DNA from: Candidatus Bathyarchaeota archaeon
GTDB taxonomy: Archaea > Thermoproteota > Bathyarchaeia > Bathyarchaeales > SOJC01
Assembly: GCA_004376645.1 (NCBI GenBank)
Contig: SOJC01000100.1
Coordinates: 1-36,327, forward strand
DNA length: 36,327 nucleotides
Direction of reading: 5' to 3'
Positions 17,884 through 26,948 of the stretch are shown piece by piece. Below the pieces are notes generated by a model. The model worked only from the letters and a program-made list of their open reading frames with translations, did not search any database and was not told the DNA's origin. The number at the start of each line of letters is the position of its first letter. Positions within the stretch are counted from its first letter, which is position 1. Made by a program: the position numbers and the translations under genes.

Positions 17884-19863
17884 TCACTTCACCTTTTCCA
17901 AAACCGCTCTAAGCTGCGCGATGACTTGTTCTTTCGTATAAAGAGGCATAGTTATAGCTCCTGCAGGGCATGCTGCGCTGCAGATTCCACATCCCCTACA
18001 CAAACCTTCTGTGACTTTTGCCAACTCTTTTCCGTTGATTTGCTCGATTTTCACAGCATCATAACCACAAACAGACTCGCAGACACCGCATCCGCTACAG
18101 ATGTCTTCGTTCACCTTTGCAACTAGAGGAGCAATAATCCACGTGGGCTTGCTAAGAACTGTTGCTGCTAGTGCTGCAGCTCCGCTTCCTTGCGAGACGC
18201 TGTATGGAATATCTTTCAGCCCTTGACAGGCTCCTGCCAAAAAAATTCCCGGTGTATCCGTCTCAGTAGGTCTAATTTTCGGCTGGCATTCTACGAAAAA
18301 ACCGTTTGCGTCGATTGAGATGTTTAGAATTTCTGCTAGTTCTGTCGCGTTCTGGACTGCAACAGCCGCGTTCGCCAGAACCACCATTTCAGCTTCTATT
18401 TCTACTGGTTTGCCCCCCATCGTTTCAGCGTGCACGATTAGATTCTTAGTTTTTGCATCTTCAACTATCGATCTGTTTTCCAATTTCGTTCTTACAAAAT
18501 GAGCCCCGCCTTTTTTAGCTCTGTTATAGAATTCTTCATATCCTTTGAAATCGCTACGCAGATCAGTGTAGATAACGTAAACTTGGATGTTGTCCTTATA
18601 CTTCTCCTTTAGCATAACTGAGTGCTTCAATGTGTACATGCAACAGAAGCCTGAGCAATACTCATACTTGTTAACGTCTCGTGAACCAACACATTGAATG
18701 AAAACTACGGAATGAGGTTTCTCGCCATCTGAAGCCCGAATAACCTTTCCTCCAGTCGGACCTGCCGCCAGAATTAATCTCTCAAATTCCAGTGCGGTAA
18801 TAACATTATCATATTTTCCGTAACCATATAGCGGATCGGCGTATGGCAAATACTCTTCAAAACCTATTGCAACAATTATCGCGCCTACATCTATTTCTAT
18901 TTCTTCTGGTTTTTGGTCAAAGTTTATGGCTTGTCTTGCGCCGCAAGCGTCTACACATTTGTAGCATTCGATACAGTAGTCCATGTTGATAGTATATACC
19001 AGTGGGACGGCTTGTTCAAAAGGGATTGATATTGCTTTTCTTACACCCATGTTGATGTCCCACTCGTTAGGATATTCAATAGGGCAAACTTCTTTACATT
19101 CGCCGCATCCAGTGCAATTTTCGTGAATGACATATCGCGGTTTTTTCTTAATTTTGACTTTGAAGTTGCCTACATAGCCTGAGGCGCTGACTAAGTCAGC
19201 GAAGGATATTATCTCAATGTTTGGGTGGCGGCCAACATCAACCATCTTTGGCCCCTCGATGCATATGCTGCAGTCAAGTGTTGGAAAAGTCTTATCAAGT
19301 TGCGCCATGTGACCGCCAATGCTTTCGTTTTTTTCTAACAAGTACACCTTGAAGCCCATCTCTGCCAGATCTAGGGCAGAGTTTATCCCTGCTATTCCAC
19401 CTCCAATCACGAGAGCTTTATTAGTGACTGGTACTTCGATTTCTTTCAAGGGCTGAAGCAACTTTGCCTTTGCAATGGCCATTCTTACGATATCTTTTGC
19501 TTTTTCGGTTGCTTCTTTTGGCGTGCTTTGATGGCACCACGAAGAGAATTCACGGATGTTTGCCATTTCAAAGAGAAACGGGTTTAAGCCAGCTTCTGAA
19601 ACGGTTCGGCGAAACGTAGGCTCATGCATCCGTGGAGAACAAGCAGCTACAACTACGCGGTTGAGGTTGTGTTCTTTTATTCCCTTTCTAATTTCTTCTT
19701 GTCCCGGATCAGCACACGTGTACCGGTTGTCCTTAGCATAGACTACGTCAGGCAATGTCTTTGCGAACTCTACGAGTTCCTTCACGTCCACAACTCCTGC
19801 TATGTTGAGACCGCAATGGCAAACAAAGACTCCGATTCGCGGGCTCTCCTTATCCATTATCAT
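17884..19863 (-). CDS. hdrA: HdrA-like CoB-CoM heterodisulfide reductase subunit A
   Basis: FVCHCGLNI, GGGIAGINSALDLAEMG, FPTLDCSICIEGPKMVDVGRHPNI, NKYEYCSGFCCMYTLK, C-terminal 2x[4Fe-4S]. Confidence 0.93.
   Translation of the reverse strand: MIMDKESPRIGVFVCHCGLNIAGVVDVKELVEFAKTLPDVVYAKDNRYTCADPGQEEIRKGIKEHNLNRVVVAACSPRMHEPTFRRTVSEAGLNPFLFEMANIREFSSWCHQSTPKEATEKAKDIVRMAIAKAKLLQPLKEIEVPVTNKALVIGGGIAGINSALDLAEMGFKVYLLEKNESIGGHMAQLDKTFPTLDCSICIEGPKMVDVGRHPNIEIISFADLVSASGYVGNFKVKIKKKPRYVIHENCTGCGECKEVCPIEYPNEWDINMGVRKAISIPFEQAVPLVYTINMDYCIECYKCVDACGARQAINFDQKPEEIEIDVGAIIVAIGFEEYLPYADPLYGYGKYDNVITALEFERLILAAGPTGGKVIRASDGEKPHSVVFIQCVGSRDVNKYEYCSGFCCMYTLKHSVMLKEKYKDNIQVYVIYTDLRSDFKGYEEFYNRAKKGGAHFVRTKLENRSIVEDAKTKNLIVHAETMGGKPVEIEAEMVVLANAAVAVQNATELAEILNISIDANGFFVECQPKIRPTETDTPGIFLAGACQGLKDIPYSVSQGSGAAALAATVLSKPTWIIAPLVAKVNEDICSGCGVCESVCGYDAVKIEQINGKELAKVTEGLCRGCGICSAACPAGAITMPLYTKEQVIAQLRAVLEKVK
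19467..19729. repeat. 263-bp tract identical to 17474-17736
   Basis: See partner tract. Confidence 0.93.
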
Positions 19864-20096
19864 CCGTCCTCCATTCTCCTAGGGATGTGGGATGCAATCT
19901 GTGTTGAGTCTACTCGCAATTCTCTAAGAGTTAATTCGTTAGGTGAGAATCCCCTTGCTAATCCTAGTAGGGGGGGATAGTCAAACATTGGTCTCTTGAA
20001 TGATTTGTTGAACAATGTCTCTACGCGAGGTTGACTTGTGTCAAGTATCATGTGACAGAAGCGAATATCAGCCAATTTGCTTTCTCCTCGTTTCAA
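19860..20096 (-). CDS. Small uncharacterised protein (78 aa) in the hdrA operon
   Basis: Overlaps the upstream polyferredoxin ORF and the downstream hdrA start (ATGA, 19860-19863), suggesting translational coupling. Confidence 0.6.
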   Translation of the reverse strand: MKRGESKLADIRFCHMILDTSQPRVETLFNKSFKRPMFDYPPLLGLARGFSPNELTLRELRVDSTQIASHIPRRMEDG

Positions 20097-20955
20097 GGCG
20101 TTTCTTAACGGCTTCCATAGCCCTCTTCTTTCCCTTTCCTCGCAGTTCTTTTGTTACTTCAAGGGTGGACGCTAATTTTTCAAGAGCTTTATTCCATGCT
20201 CCTGAACGAATGGGAGTGTGGCGTATTGTTGAGCGTGAAAGCTCAAGGGCTCCCTCTTCTGGGCAGACAATCTTGCATACACCACAATAAGTGCAGAAGA
20301 GTTCGTTGACTCTTATCTTATCTTTCTCGTCGAGGAAGAGGGCGCCTGTTATTGGGCAGGCATCAAGACAATCCCTGCATTCTGAGGGACATTTTTCTTG
20401 GTCTATTCTAAGTTTTCCTGTGAATATTCGTCGAACTTGAATTGCTCCTTCTGGGCATTTTACGTCACAAAGGCCACAACAGGGGCATCTTTCTTTGAGT
20501 ATTTCTACAGTTACTTGGGCTTTTATGGAGTTCGACTCTATCTTAATGAGGTTTAAGGGGCAGACTTCCTCGCATTCTTTGCAATCTGTTGGGCATTTCG
20601 TGGTGTCAACAGATATTTCGCGGATGAGTTTGGGAAAGCTCTCTTTCTCAACTACTAACGAGATGTTCTCTCCGTCAACGGCAACATGGACTGCACCGTA
20701 AGGGCAGATGGCAACGCACATACCACAGTAATGGCATTTGGCTTCGTCTACGTCGATTGTGGGGCGTTCAGCTTTCTCTCCTTCTATTTTAGGTTTCTTG
20801 GTTACTTTGATGGCTTCTCTTGGGCATATTAGACTGCAAAGTTCACAACCTACGCAGGACGCTTGGTCGATGGTTAACTTGTAGGTTTTTGCGTGATGTC
20901 TCCTTTCTATAATGAGTTGATTATCGGTTGTGATCTTTTGTGTTTTCATGGGCAT
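20068..20955 (-). CDS. Polyferredoxin-like protein with six [4Fe-4S] motifs
   Basis: CVGCELCSLICP, CHYCGMCVAICP, CPTDCKECEEVCP, CPCCGLCDVKCP, CPSECRDCLDACP, CTYCGVCKIVCP. Confidence 0.9.
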   Translation of the reverse strand: MPMKTQKITTDNQLIIERRHHAKTYKLTIDQASCVGCELCSLICPREAIKVTKKPKIEGEKAERPTIDVDEAKCHYCGMCVAICPYGAVHVAVDGENISLVVEKESFPKLIREISVDTTKCPTDCKECEEVCPLNLIKIESNSIKAQVTVEILKERCPCCGLCDVKCPEGAIQVRRIFTGKLRIDQEKCPSECRDCLDACPITGALFLDEKDKIRVNELFCTYCGVCKIVCPEEGALELSRSTIRHTPIRSGAWNKALEKLASTLEVTKELRGKGKKRAMEAVKKRLETRRKQIG

Positions 20956-20956
20956 A

Positions 20957-20976
20957 GGGGATACCCCAAATTTGGG
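20957..20976. repeat. Overlapping palindromes GGGGATACCCC and CCCAAATTTGGG just upstream of the polyferredoxin start
   Basis: Read directly: GGGG 20957-20960, CCCC 20964-20967, CCCAAATTTGGG 20965-20976. Confidence 0.6.
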
Positions 20977-21137
20977 CTCCTATATTCTGTTAATTACTGT
21001 ATTTTTGTCGTGAATATTTGACATATGTAAACGTGTATTTTATGGTTTCTATGTTCCAACGAGTGTGATTACCGATTAAATTTTATGGGGTTTCTGATTT
21101 GCTTTTTGATGCTGAGAGGTAGAGGTATGCTTGTCTT

Positions 21138-21647
21138 ATGCAAAGGTTTACAGGAGACATGGTTCTAAGGCAATGTGTGGTGGATATTGTGATTCGAGGA
21201 GGAGTCCATAAGAAGGGATCTTTGAAGCTTGCGGATATAATCAGAAGCACTAGGGAGAGCCTTGACTTTCATAAGGCTGGGGCAATCGGCATCTTCATTG
21301 GTGTGGTGAGAGGCGAGATTGGAGAAGGGGTTGTGGAGAAGCTTGAATTAGAAGCACATGAGGAAGAGGCGCACGCTGTTTTAGAGAGAATTTGTGCTAA
21401 CTTGAGTCAGGAGAAGGGAATAATCGATGTGCAAATTCATCATTTGCTGGGTGAGTTTGAATCCGGTGAAGAATTGGTTTACGTTCTTGTGGCTGGTGAA
21501 CATAGAAACGATGTGTTTCCTGTTCTGCAGAAGGCTGTGAAACGATTCAAGAAGGAAGTTCCAGTCTTTAAGAAAGAGTATGTGAGCAGGAAGGACGGCA
21601 AGACTATTTCATATTGGATCGGTGAAAAGAAGGTTCCAAGCAGTTAG
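21138..21647 (+). CDS. MoaE-like molybdopterin synthase catalytic subunit
   Basis: GAIGIFIGVVRGEI...LELEAHEEEAHAVLERI...VLVAGEHRNDVFPVLQKAVKRFKKEVPVFKKEY. Confidence 0.85.
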   Translation: MQRFTGDMVLRQCVVDIVIRGGVHKKGSLKLADIIRSTRESLDFHKAGAIGIFIGVVRGEIGEGVVEKLELEAHEEEAHAVLERICANLSQEKGIIDVQIHHLLGEFESGEELVYVLVAGEHRNDVFPVLQKAVKRFKKEVPVFKKEYVSRKDGKTISYWIGEKKVPSS

Positions 21648-21704
21648 AACTGTGTATGAAAGGGTTTTTGGTGTATTTCGACAATCCCTACGTTAGTTTG
21701 TGAC

Positions 21705-22721
21705 CTATCGAGCTCTTGCCCATTTGACCCAGGAAGCGATCTCTTCTAAGCTAGGTTTATCCTCTTCCTTTATTTTTCCTTCTTTTGTGTATAGCTCAGT
21801 GGTTTTCACCATTCTAGCACCGAGGCTGAAAGGGTTCTGTAGGGCTAGCTCTTCCTTCGAGTTCACTCCGCTCTCCAAGAGAAGCACTGCATCCTCATGT
21901 TGGACTCCGGGAATCATCAGCAGTTGTAGTATGCTCTGCAAGCCCTTTGCTTCGCTTTCAGAGACTGCTTTTGTGTGAGATATTTCTAGAGGGCTGGCTA
22001 GGAGCAGATCTTCGACTTTTTTGAACCCGCTCTTTCTTAAGCGTCGGACTGTGCCTTTCTTCAATATCGCTCCTTCGAGGATCTTGATCTCTTCGGTGCT
22101 TGAGAGATATGGTTCTGGAACAGAGTTAGCTTTCTCAATTACTTCTTGAATGATTCTCAGATCCTTTTCAACTGTCTCTAGGGCGTTCAGTTTCTTATTC
22201 AATTTCGGTATGTCCTTTTGGACAGTTAGGGTTTTTTGTCCAATCTCCACAAGTTTCTTATTGGTCGCCTTAAGAATTTTCTTGTGGCTCTCCAGCTCTT
22301 TTGCCAGTTCTTTGCCTAGTTCTCCTATGTTTTTTTGTAGGGATTTCATTCCCTCTCTAAGTTGGAACTCTCTCAAACCTAGTTTTGTCAAGGTTTCATT
22401 CATTGAGTCTTTGATCTCTTGGCTTTTTTCATCTAGTTTCACCTCAAAGTCTTTGCCTAGTTGATATAGCGGTAAGTCTAAGGATTCGCTGCTTAGGATG
22501 ATGTGGCATGCAGCTCCTAAAAAGATGGAAATCGTTACTAATGTTGTGATAAGGTATGTGGTCACCTCTATCTGGAGTCCATTGCTTAGGAAGGGGGGTA
22601 CAGTGATTGAGGTGCCTGGTCCTCCGGCTAGGAAGGAGGTCCATGCATGTATGGTGCCTAGTCCACTTAGGAAGACTAGTGTAAGAATTATCCAGACTGT
22701 GAAGCTTTTCTTGAAGGTCAA
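21705..22721 (-). CDS. Membrane-anchored coiled-coil protein with C-terminal helix-hairpin-helix-like (DUF4332-like) repeats
   Basis: Two hydrophobic N-terminal segments, long K/E/L coiled coil, then ILKKGTVRRLRKSGFKKVEDLLLASP and IPGVQHEDAVLLLESGVNSKEELALQNP. Confidence 0.7.
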   Translation of the reverse strand: MTFKKSFTVWIILTLVFLSGLGTIHAWTSFLAGGPGTSITVPPFLSNGLQIEVTTYLITTLVTISIFLGAACHIILSSESLDLPLYQLGKDFEVKLDEKSQEIKDSMNETLTKLGLREFQLREGMKSLQKNIGELGKELAKELESHKKILKATNKKLVEIGQKTLTVQKDIPKLNKKLNALETVEKDLRIIQEVIEKANSVPEPYLSSTEEIKILEGAILKKGTVRRLRKSGFKKVEDLLLASPLEISHTKAVSESEAKGLQSILQLLMIPGVQHEDAVLLLESGVNSKEELALQNPFSLGARMVKTTELYTKEGKIKEEDKPSLEEIASWVKWARAR

Positions 22722-22847
22722 TGCTGCTCCTTTACAGAAGCTTGTGGATTTGATAATTTAGCGTTATGAAGCAGCAATACTGATCACTGTTATGTGAGTT
22801 CTGTTTGTGGTTTGAGAAGGAGGTTGTGTCAGATTCGGGTTTCTACC

Positions 22848-23423
22848 CTAGACGATTCCTTGTTTTTCTTCGTTTTCTTTATTGAGAATGGCAACTTCTC
22901 CGCTCTCGGTTGCGGGTTCTTCCTCTTGTTCAGTTTCTCGTTGAGAAGTTGGACTATTATGTGATTCTTGCGGGTTTTTTGTTGCTTGGGTTTGTTGCGG
23001 GTTCTTCTCTGCCAACTCTGTTTCTCGTGTTCTTGAAGTTCCTTCCTGTGTTGCCGGTTCTTGCTCGTATATTTGGGGTTGGACGTATTCAGCGAGTCTT
23101 CGTTGTTCTTCTTCCTCTTCACATCTTGTGGGTTCTTGTATGTTTTCGTATCGGAGTGCCTCTGTCTGTGTTCGGCTTTTCTTGAAGATGTATAAGGTTG
23201 CTACTATGGCGATTGAGATGTTCACCCAGCACAGTCCGAAGATGACTCCGGATAGCACCCAGTAGGGCATTGCCCATCTGTAGGTGAATTCTAAGCCGTA
23301 GTTGTAGAGTTCACCGTGGACTATGTTGTTTATTTGGTTTAGGCTGAGCATGATGAAAAGAGAGGCTGCAGCTATTGTGACTAAGACTGCTCCTGTCGAT
23401 GAGGGGTTAATCTTGGTATCCAT
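22848..23423 (-). CDS. Two-TM membrane protein with Glu/Gln/Thr-rich cytoplasmic-type tail
   Basis: Two hydrophobic segments followed by a low-complexity acidic tail. Confidence 0.6.
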   Translation of the reverse strand: MDTKINPSSTGAVLVTIAAASLFIMLSLNQINNIVHGELYNYGLEFTYRWAMPYWVLSGVIFGLCWVNISIAIVATLYIFKKSRTQTEALRYENIQEPTRCEEEEEQRRLAEYVQPQIYEQEPATQEGTSRTRETELAEKNPQQTQATKNPQESHNSPTSQRETEQEEEPATESGEVAILNKENEEKQGIV

Positions 23424-23588
23424 TGTGAGACCTTGATAGGAGAGGCTACATGAAACTGGTTAAGTGTTGTGACTTTGGAATATGATTGGTGAATTAGTAG
23501 GATTAGTATGCGCTTGTAATGATGTTTTTGGTTAGCTGTTGAAACTGTGTGTTTCTCTGCTGGCTTAGGTTGTGTGAGAGGGCTTCTT

Positions 23589-25673
23589 TTAGGTGCAGTA
23601 TGAGCATTCTAGGCTTAGGTTTGCGAGAGTTCCTTCGCTATCGATGGGTCGGAGTACTTGCTTCTCTCTGCTCCCGTGGCGGTAGACGGTTACTCCTTTG
23701 CATCCTAACGTGTAGGCGAGCCAGTAGGCTTTGTCAATGTCATCTGGTGTGGCGCTGTTGGGGCAGTTTATGGTTTTTGAGACAGCGTTGTCTGTGTGCT
23801 TTTGGAAGACTGCCTGCATGCGTATGTGCCACTCTGCTTGCATGTTGTGAGCTACGACGAAGAGATGCCTCACTCTTTCCGGGATCTCCTCCACATCTTG
23901 TATCGACGTCTTCTTCGCTATCTTCTTCATTAATTCTTCACTGTAGAATCCTTCTCTCAGTGCTATACTCTCAAATAGGGGGTTCACTTCGACAAGCCTT
24001 CTTCCAAGGCTTTCTGCGACTTCACGAATGTAGACGATGGCAAATAGAGGTTCAATCCCTTGTGAGCAGTTGGCTATTATGCTGATTGTGCCAGTGGGAG
24101 CAATTGTTGTTACTGTGGCGTTTCTCATAGTTTTGAACTGCTTCGCCCATATGCTTTCAGAGAAGTTTGGGAAGTTTCCTTTTTCTTTGCCAAGTTCAAC
24201 GCTGGTCTTTCTAGCTTCCGTGTTTATGAATTTTATGAGTGTTTCTCCTGTTTGGAGGCCTTCCTCGGTGTTGTATTGTATGCCCATTCTAATGAGCATA
24301 TCAGCAAAGCCCATTACTCCCAAGCCAATTTTTCTGTTGCCTTTAGTTGTTTTCTCTATTTCAGGTAAGGTGTATACGTTGGCGTCGATGACATTGTCTA
24401 AGAATCTTACTGCTAATCTCACTGCTTTTCGAAGTCTCTCCCAGTCTATCTTGCCATCTTCTGCTGCAAATTTGCTTACGTCAATGCTGCCTAGGTTGCA
24501 GCTTTCGTAGGGTAGGAGTGGTTGTTCGCCGCAAGGGTTTGTGGCTTCCATTCGTCCTAGCTTCGGAGTCGGATTGTGTCGGTTTATTGTGTCTAGGAAG
24601 AGTATGCCGGGTTCCCCGTTTTTCCAAGCCATCATAATTAGTAGATTCCAGATTGCCCTTGCCTTCAACGTCTCGACTGTTTGGAGGTTTCGAGGGTTGA
24701 TTAGGGCGAAGTCGCTGTCTTCTTCAACTGCTTTCATAAATTTGTCTGTGGCAGCGACGGATAGATTGAAGTTTCTGAGGACTCCTTCTCTCTCTTTTGC
24801 CACGATGAAGTCCATAATTTCGGGGTGGTCGACCTGCAGTACGCCCATGTTGGCTCCTCTGCGGCGTCCGCCTTGTTTCATCACTTCGGTTGCCGTGTCG
24901 TATATTCTGGCGAAGGATATGGCTCCTGAGGCTACGCCTCCAGTTGTTCTAACGACGTCTCGTTTTGGTCGAAGGCGTGAGAAGGAGAATCCTGTTCCTC
25001 CTCCTGTTTTATGGATTATTGCTGCTGCCTTCAAGGTGTCAAATATGCTTTCTATGGAGTCTTCGATGGGGAGGACGAAGCAGGCGCTGAGTTGCTTGAA
25101 CATTGTGCCAGCGTTCATGAGGGTGGGAGAGTTGGGAATGAATTCGAGTTTGGTCATTAGCTGGTAGAACTCGTTTTCGTAGTTTGCTATTTGAGCGTCA
25201 GTTTTGCCATATTGTCTTTCAACTTCAGCTAGGCTTTTCGCAATTCGTCTGAACATTTGGCTTGTGGATTCTATCGCTTGGCCATTCTCGTCTTTTTTGA
25301 GGTAGCGGCGTTCCAAGACTAGGATGGTGTTTAATGGTAATTTGAGTTCGTCTTTTACACCTAGGAGGGCTTTTGTCTTTCTTATTTTTGCTCGCTTCTG
25401 CCTGTATAAGATGTATGATTTGGCGATGCGTGCTTGGTCATTCTTGATGAGAGTTTTTTCGACGCAGTCTTGAACCTGTTCCACGGTTGGTGTTTGGTTG
25501 GTGGCGAGTTGCTGCTCCAACTGTCTTACGATCTGTTGGGTGAGTTTCAGGGCGAGGGATTGATCTGTTATTCCAGCAGCTTTCGTAGCTTTCCCGATGG
25601 CTTCTGCGATTTTGTCGGGGTTGAAGTCGACGTTTCTTCCATCTCTCTTCCTTATCTTCTTAATCTTGGCCAA
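23589..25673 (-). CDS. nrdJ: Adenosylcobalamin-dependent (class II) ribonucleotide reductase
   Basis: N-terminal ATP cone (KKIRKRDGRNVDFNPDKIAEAI), LSACFVLPIEDS, NPCGEQPLLPYESCNLGSID, C-terminal CSYC. Confidence 0.93.
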   Translation of the reverse strand: MAKIKKIRKRDGRNVDFNPDKIAEAIGKATKAAGITDQSLALKLTQQIVRQLEQQLATNQTPTVEQVQDCVEKTLIKNDQARIAKSYILYRQKRAKIRKTKALLGVKDELKLPLNTILVLERRYLKKDENGQAIESTSQMFRRIAKSLAEVERQYGKTDAQIANYENEFYQLMTKLEFIPNSPTLMNAGTMFKQLSACFVLPIEDSIESIFDTLKAAAIIHKTGGGTGFSFSRLRPKRDVVRTTGGVASGAISFARIYDTATEVMKQGGRRRGANMGVLQVDHPEIMDFIVAKEREGVLRNFNLSVAATDKFMKAVEEDSDFALINPRNLQTVETLKARAIWNLLIMMAWKNGEPGILFLDTINRHNPTPKLGRMEATNPCGEQPLLPYESCNLGSIDVSKFAAEDGKIDWERLRKAVRLAVRFLDNVIDANVYTLPEIEKTTKGNRKIGLGVMGFADMLIRMGIQYNTEEGLQTGETLIKFINTEARKTSVELGKEKGNFPNFSESIWAKQFKTMRNATVTTIAPTGTISIIANCSQGIEPLFAIVYIREVAESLGRRLVEVNPLFESIALREGFYSEELMKKIAKKTSIQDVEEIPERVRHLFVVAHNMQAEWHIRMQAVFQKHTDNAVSKTINCPNSATPDDIDKAYWLAYTLGCKGVTVYRHGSREKQVLRPIDSEGTLANLSLECSYCT

Positions 25674-25814
25674 CTAGTGTGCCCCCCTCTTAAAGGCTAT
25701 TGCAATCTTTTAACTATTGAGTTGCTCTGAGGGTACTTGAGGTTTTGATGGGGTTCCCGTTTGGAAAAGTCTTTAAATTATGTTTTCTCTGTATTCTGTC
25801 TACCATCTGTTTTC

Positions 25815-26777
25815 ATGGTTGGTGTTTGTGTGAGTCGGAAGGTGTTGGTGGCTTTAGGTGGAAACGCGATCTTGAGGCGAGGGGAGAAGGGTACGGCTGA
25901 GAAGCAGCTTGAGAATATACGTGTGACTTGTAGGCATCTTGTGAAGTTGGTCGTGGATGGTTATGGGCTTATTATTACTCACGGTAACGGTCCCCAGGTT
26001 GGGGAGATCCTTCTTAAGAATGAGTTGTCCAAGAGTGTTTTGGCTCCTATGCCTTTGGATGTTTGCGGGGCTCAGAGTCAAGGTATGATTGGCTACATGT
26101 TGCAGCAGTCGATGAGGAATGAGATGAAGAAGGCTGCGATTGAGATACCTGTGGTCTCCCTTGTGACGCAGACTGTTGTGGATGAATGGGATGAGGCTTT
26201 CGAGAACCCTAGGAAGCCAATTGGGCTTTTCTATAGTGGTTCGGAGGCTGAAGTGCTTCGGAGAGAGAAGGGGTGGCAAATGGTTGAGGATAGTGGGAGA
26301 GGTTACAGGCGGGTGGTATCTTCGCCAGAGCCTAGGGAGATTGTGGAGTGGGAGGCGATTAAGAGGTTGTTTGAGAGCGGTGTTGTGGTTATTGCGGCTG
26401 GGGGTGGTGGAGTTCCAACAGTCATGGGAGAAGACGGTTCTCTGCGAGGGGTAGAAGCAGTTATTGATAAGGATCTGGTAGCGCAGATGCTTGCCAATTA
26501 TGTGCAGGCGGACTTCCTTCTCATGTTGACGGATGTTGAGAACGTGTTTCTCAATTATAGAAAGCCAAGTCAGGTTACCATCGATAGGATGAGTGTTGCT
26601 GAGGCGAGGCGGTATCTTCAGAAGGGTTATTTCGCTCCGGGAAGTATGGGACCTAAAGTTGAAGCAGCTATTAGATTTGTTGAAACGGGGGGAGAACGGG
26701 CTATCATAGCGTCGCTGGAGAAAGCTGTGGAAGCTTTGGCGGGGTCGGCGGGTACAACGATTCAAGGGGAAGGATAA
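25815..26777 (+). CDS. arcC: Carbamate kinase
   Basis: RKVLVALGGNAILRRGEKGT, IITHGNGPQVG, AAGGGGVPT, GSMGPKVEAAIRF. ORF track starts at 25761 but the TATA-like TTTAAATT lies inside that extension, so ATG 25815 is preferred. Confidence 0.92.
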   Translation: MVGVCVSRKVLVALGGNAILRRGEKGTAEKQLENIRVTCRHLVKLVVDGYGLIITHGNGPQVGEILLKNELSKSVLAPMPLDVCGAQSQGMIGYMLQQSMRNEMKKAAIEIPVVSLVTQTVVDEWDEAFENPRKPIGLFYSGSEAEVLRREKGWQMVEDSGRGYRRVVSSPEPREIVEWEAIKRLFESGVVVIAAGGGGVPTVMGEDGSLRGVEAVIDKDLVAQMLANYVQADFLLMLTDVENVFLNYRKPSQVTIDRMSVAEARRYLQKGYFAPGSMGPKVEAAIRFVETGGERAIIASLEKAVEALAGSAGTTIQGEG

Positions 26778-26948
26778 TGTTACTTTTCTCTCTGGGGATT
26801 AAATTCGCTGCACGCATGCAGAGTGTGTGAGAGTGAAGTTCTGTGGCTGGAAGGTCTTGTAAGGGCAAAAAACCTGTGTTGATGATGTGTCAAATATGTT
26901 AAGGTCTAAAAAGTTTTAAATAGAGATAACGCTAACTCCTTTGGAAGG

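Noticed and set aside
17563-19741. Two identical 58-aa antisense ORF segments at 17563 and 19556
   Set aside because: They only reflect the 263-bp identical tract of the hdrA genes read on the wrong strand
23549-24085. 178-aa plus-strand Cys/Leu/Arg-rich ORF antisense to nrdJ
   Set aside because: Spurious antisense composition with no motif
24541-25167. 208-aa plus-strand ORF antisense to nrdJ
   Set aside because: Overlaps a strongly supported RNR; no recognisable domain
25854-26765. 303-aa minus-strand ORF antisense to arcC
   Set aside because: Fully overlaps a clear carbamate kinase gene; composition (R/H/P/L-rich) is typical of a spurious antisense ORF in a G/T-rich coding strand
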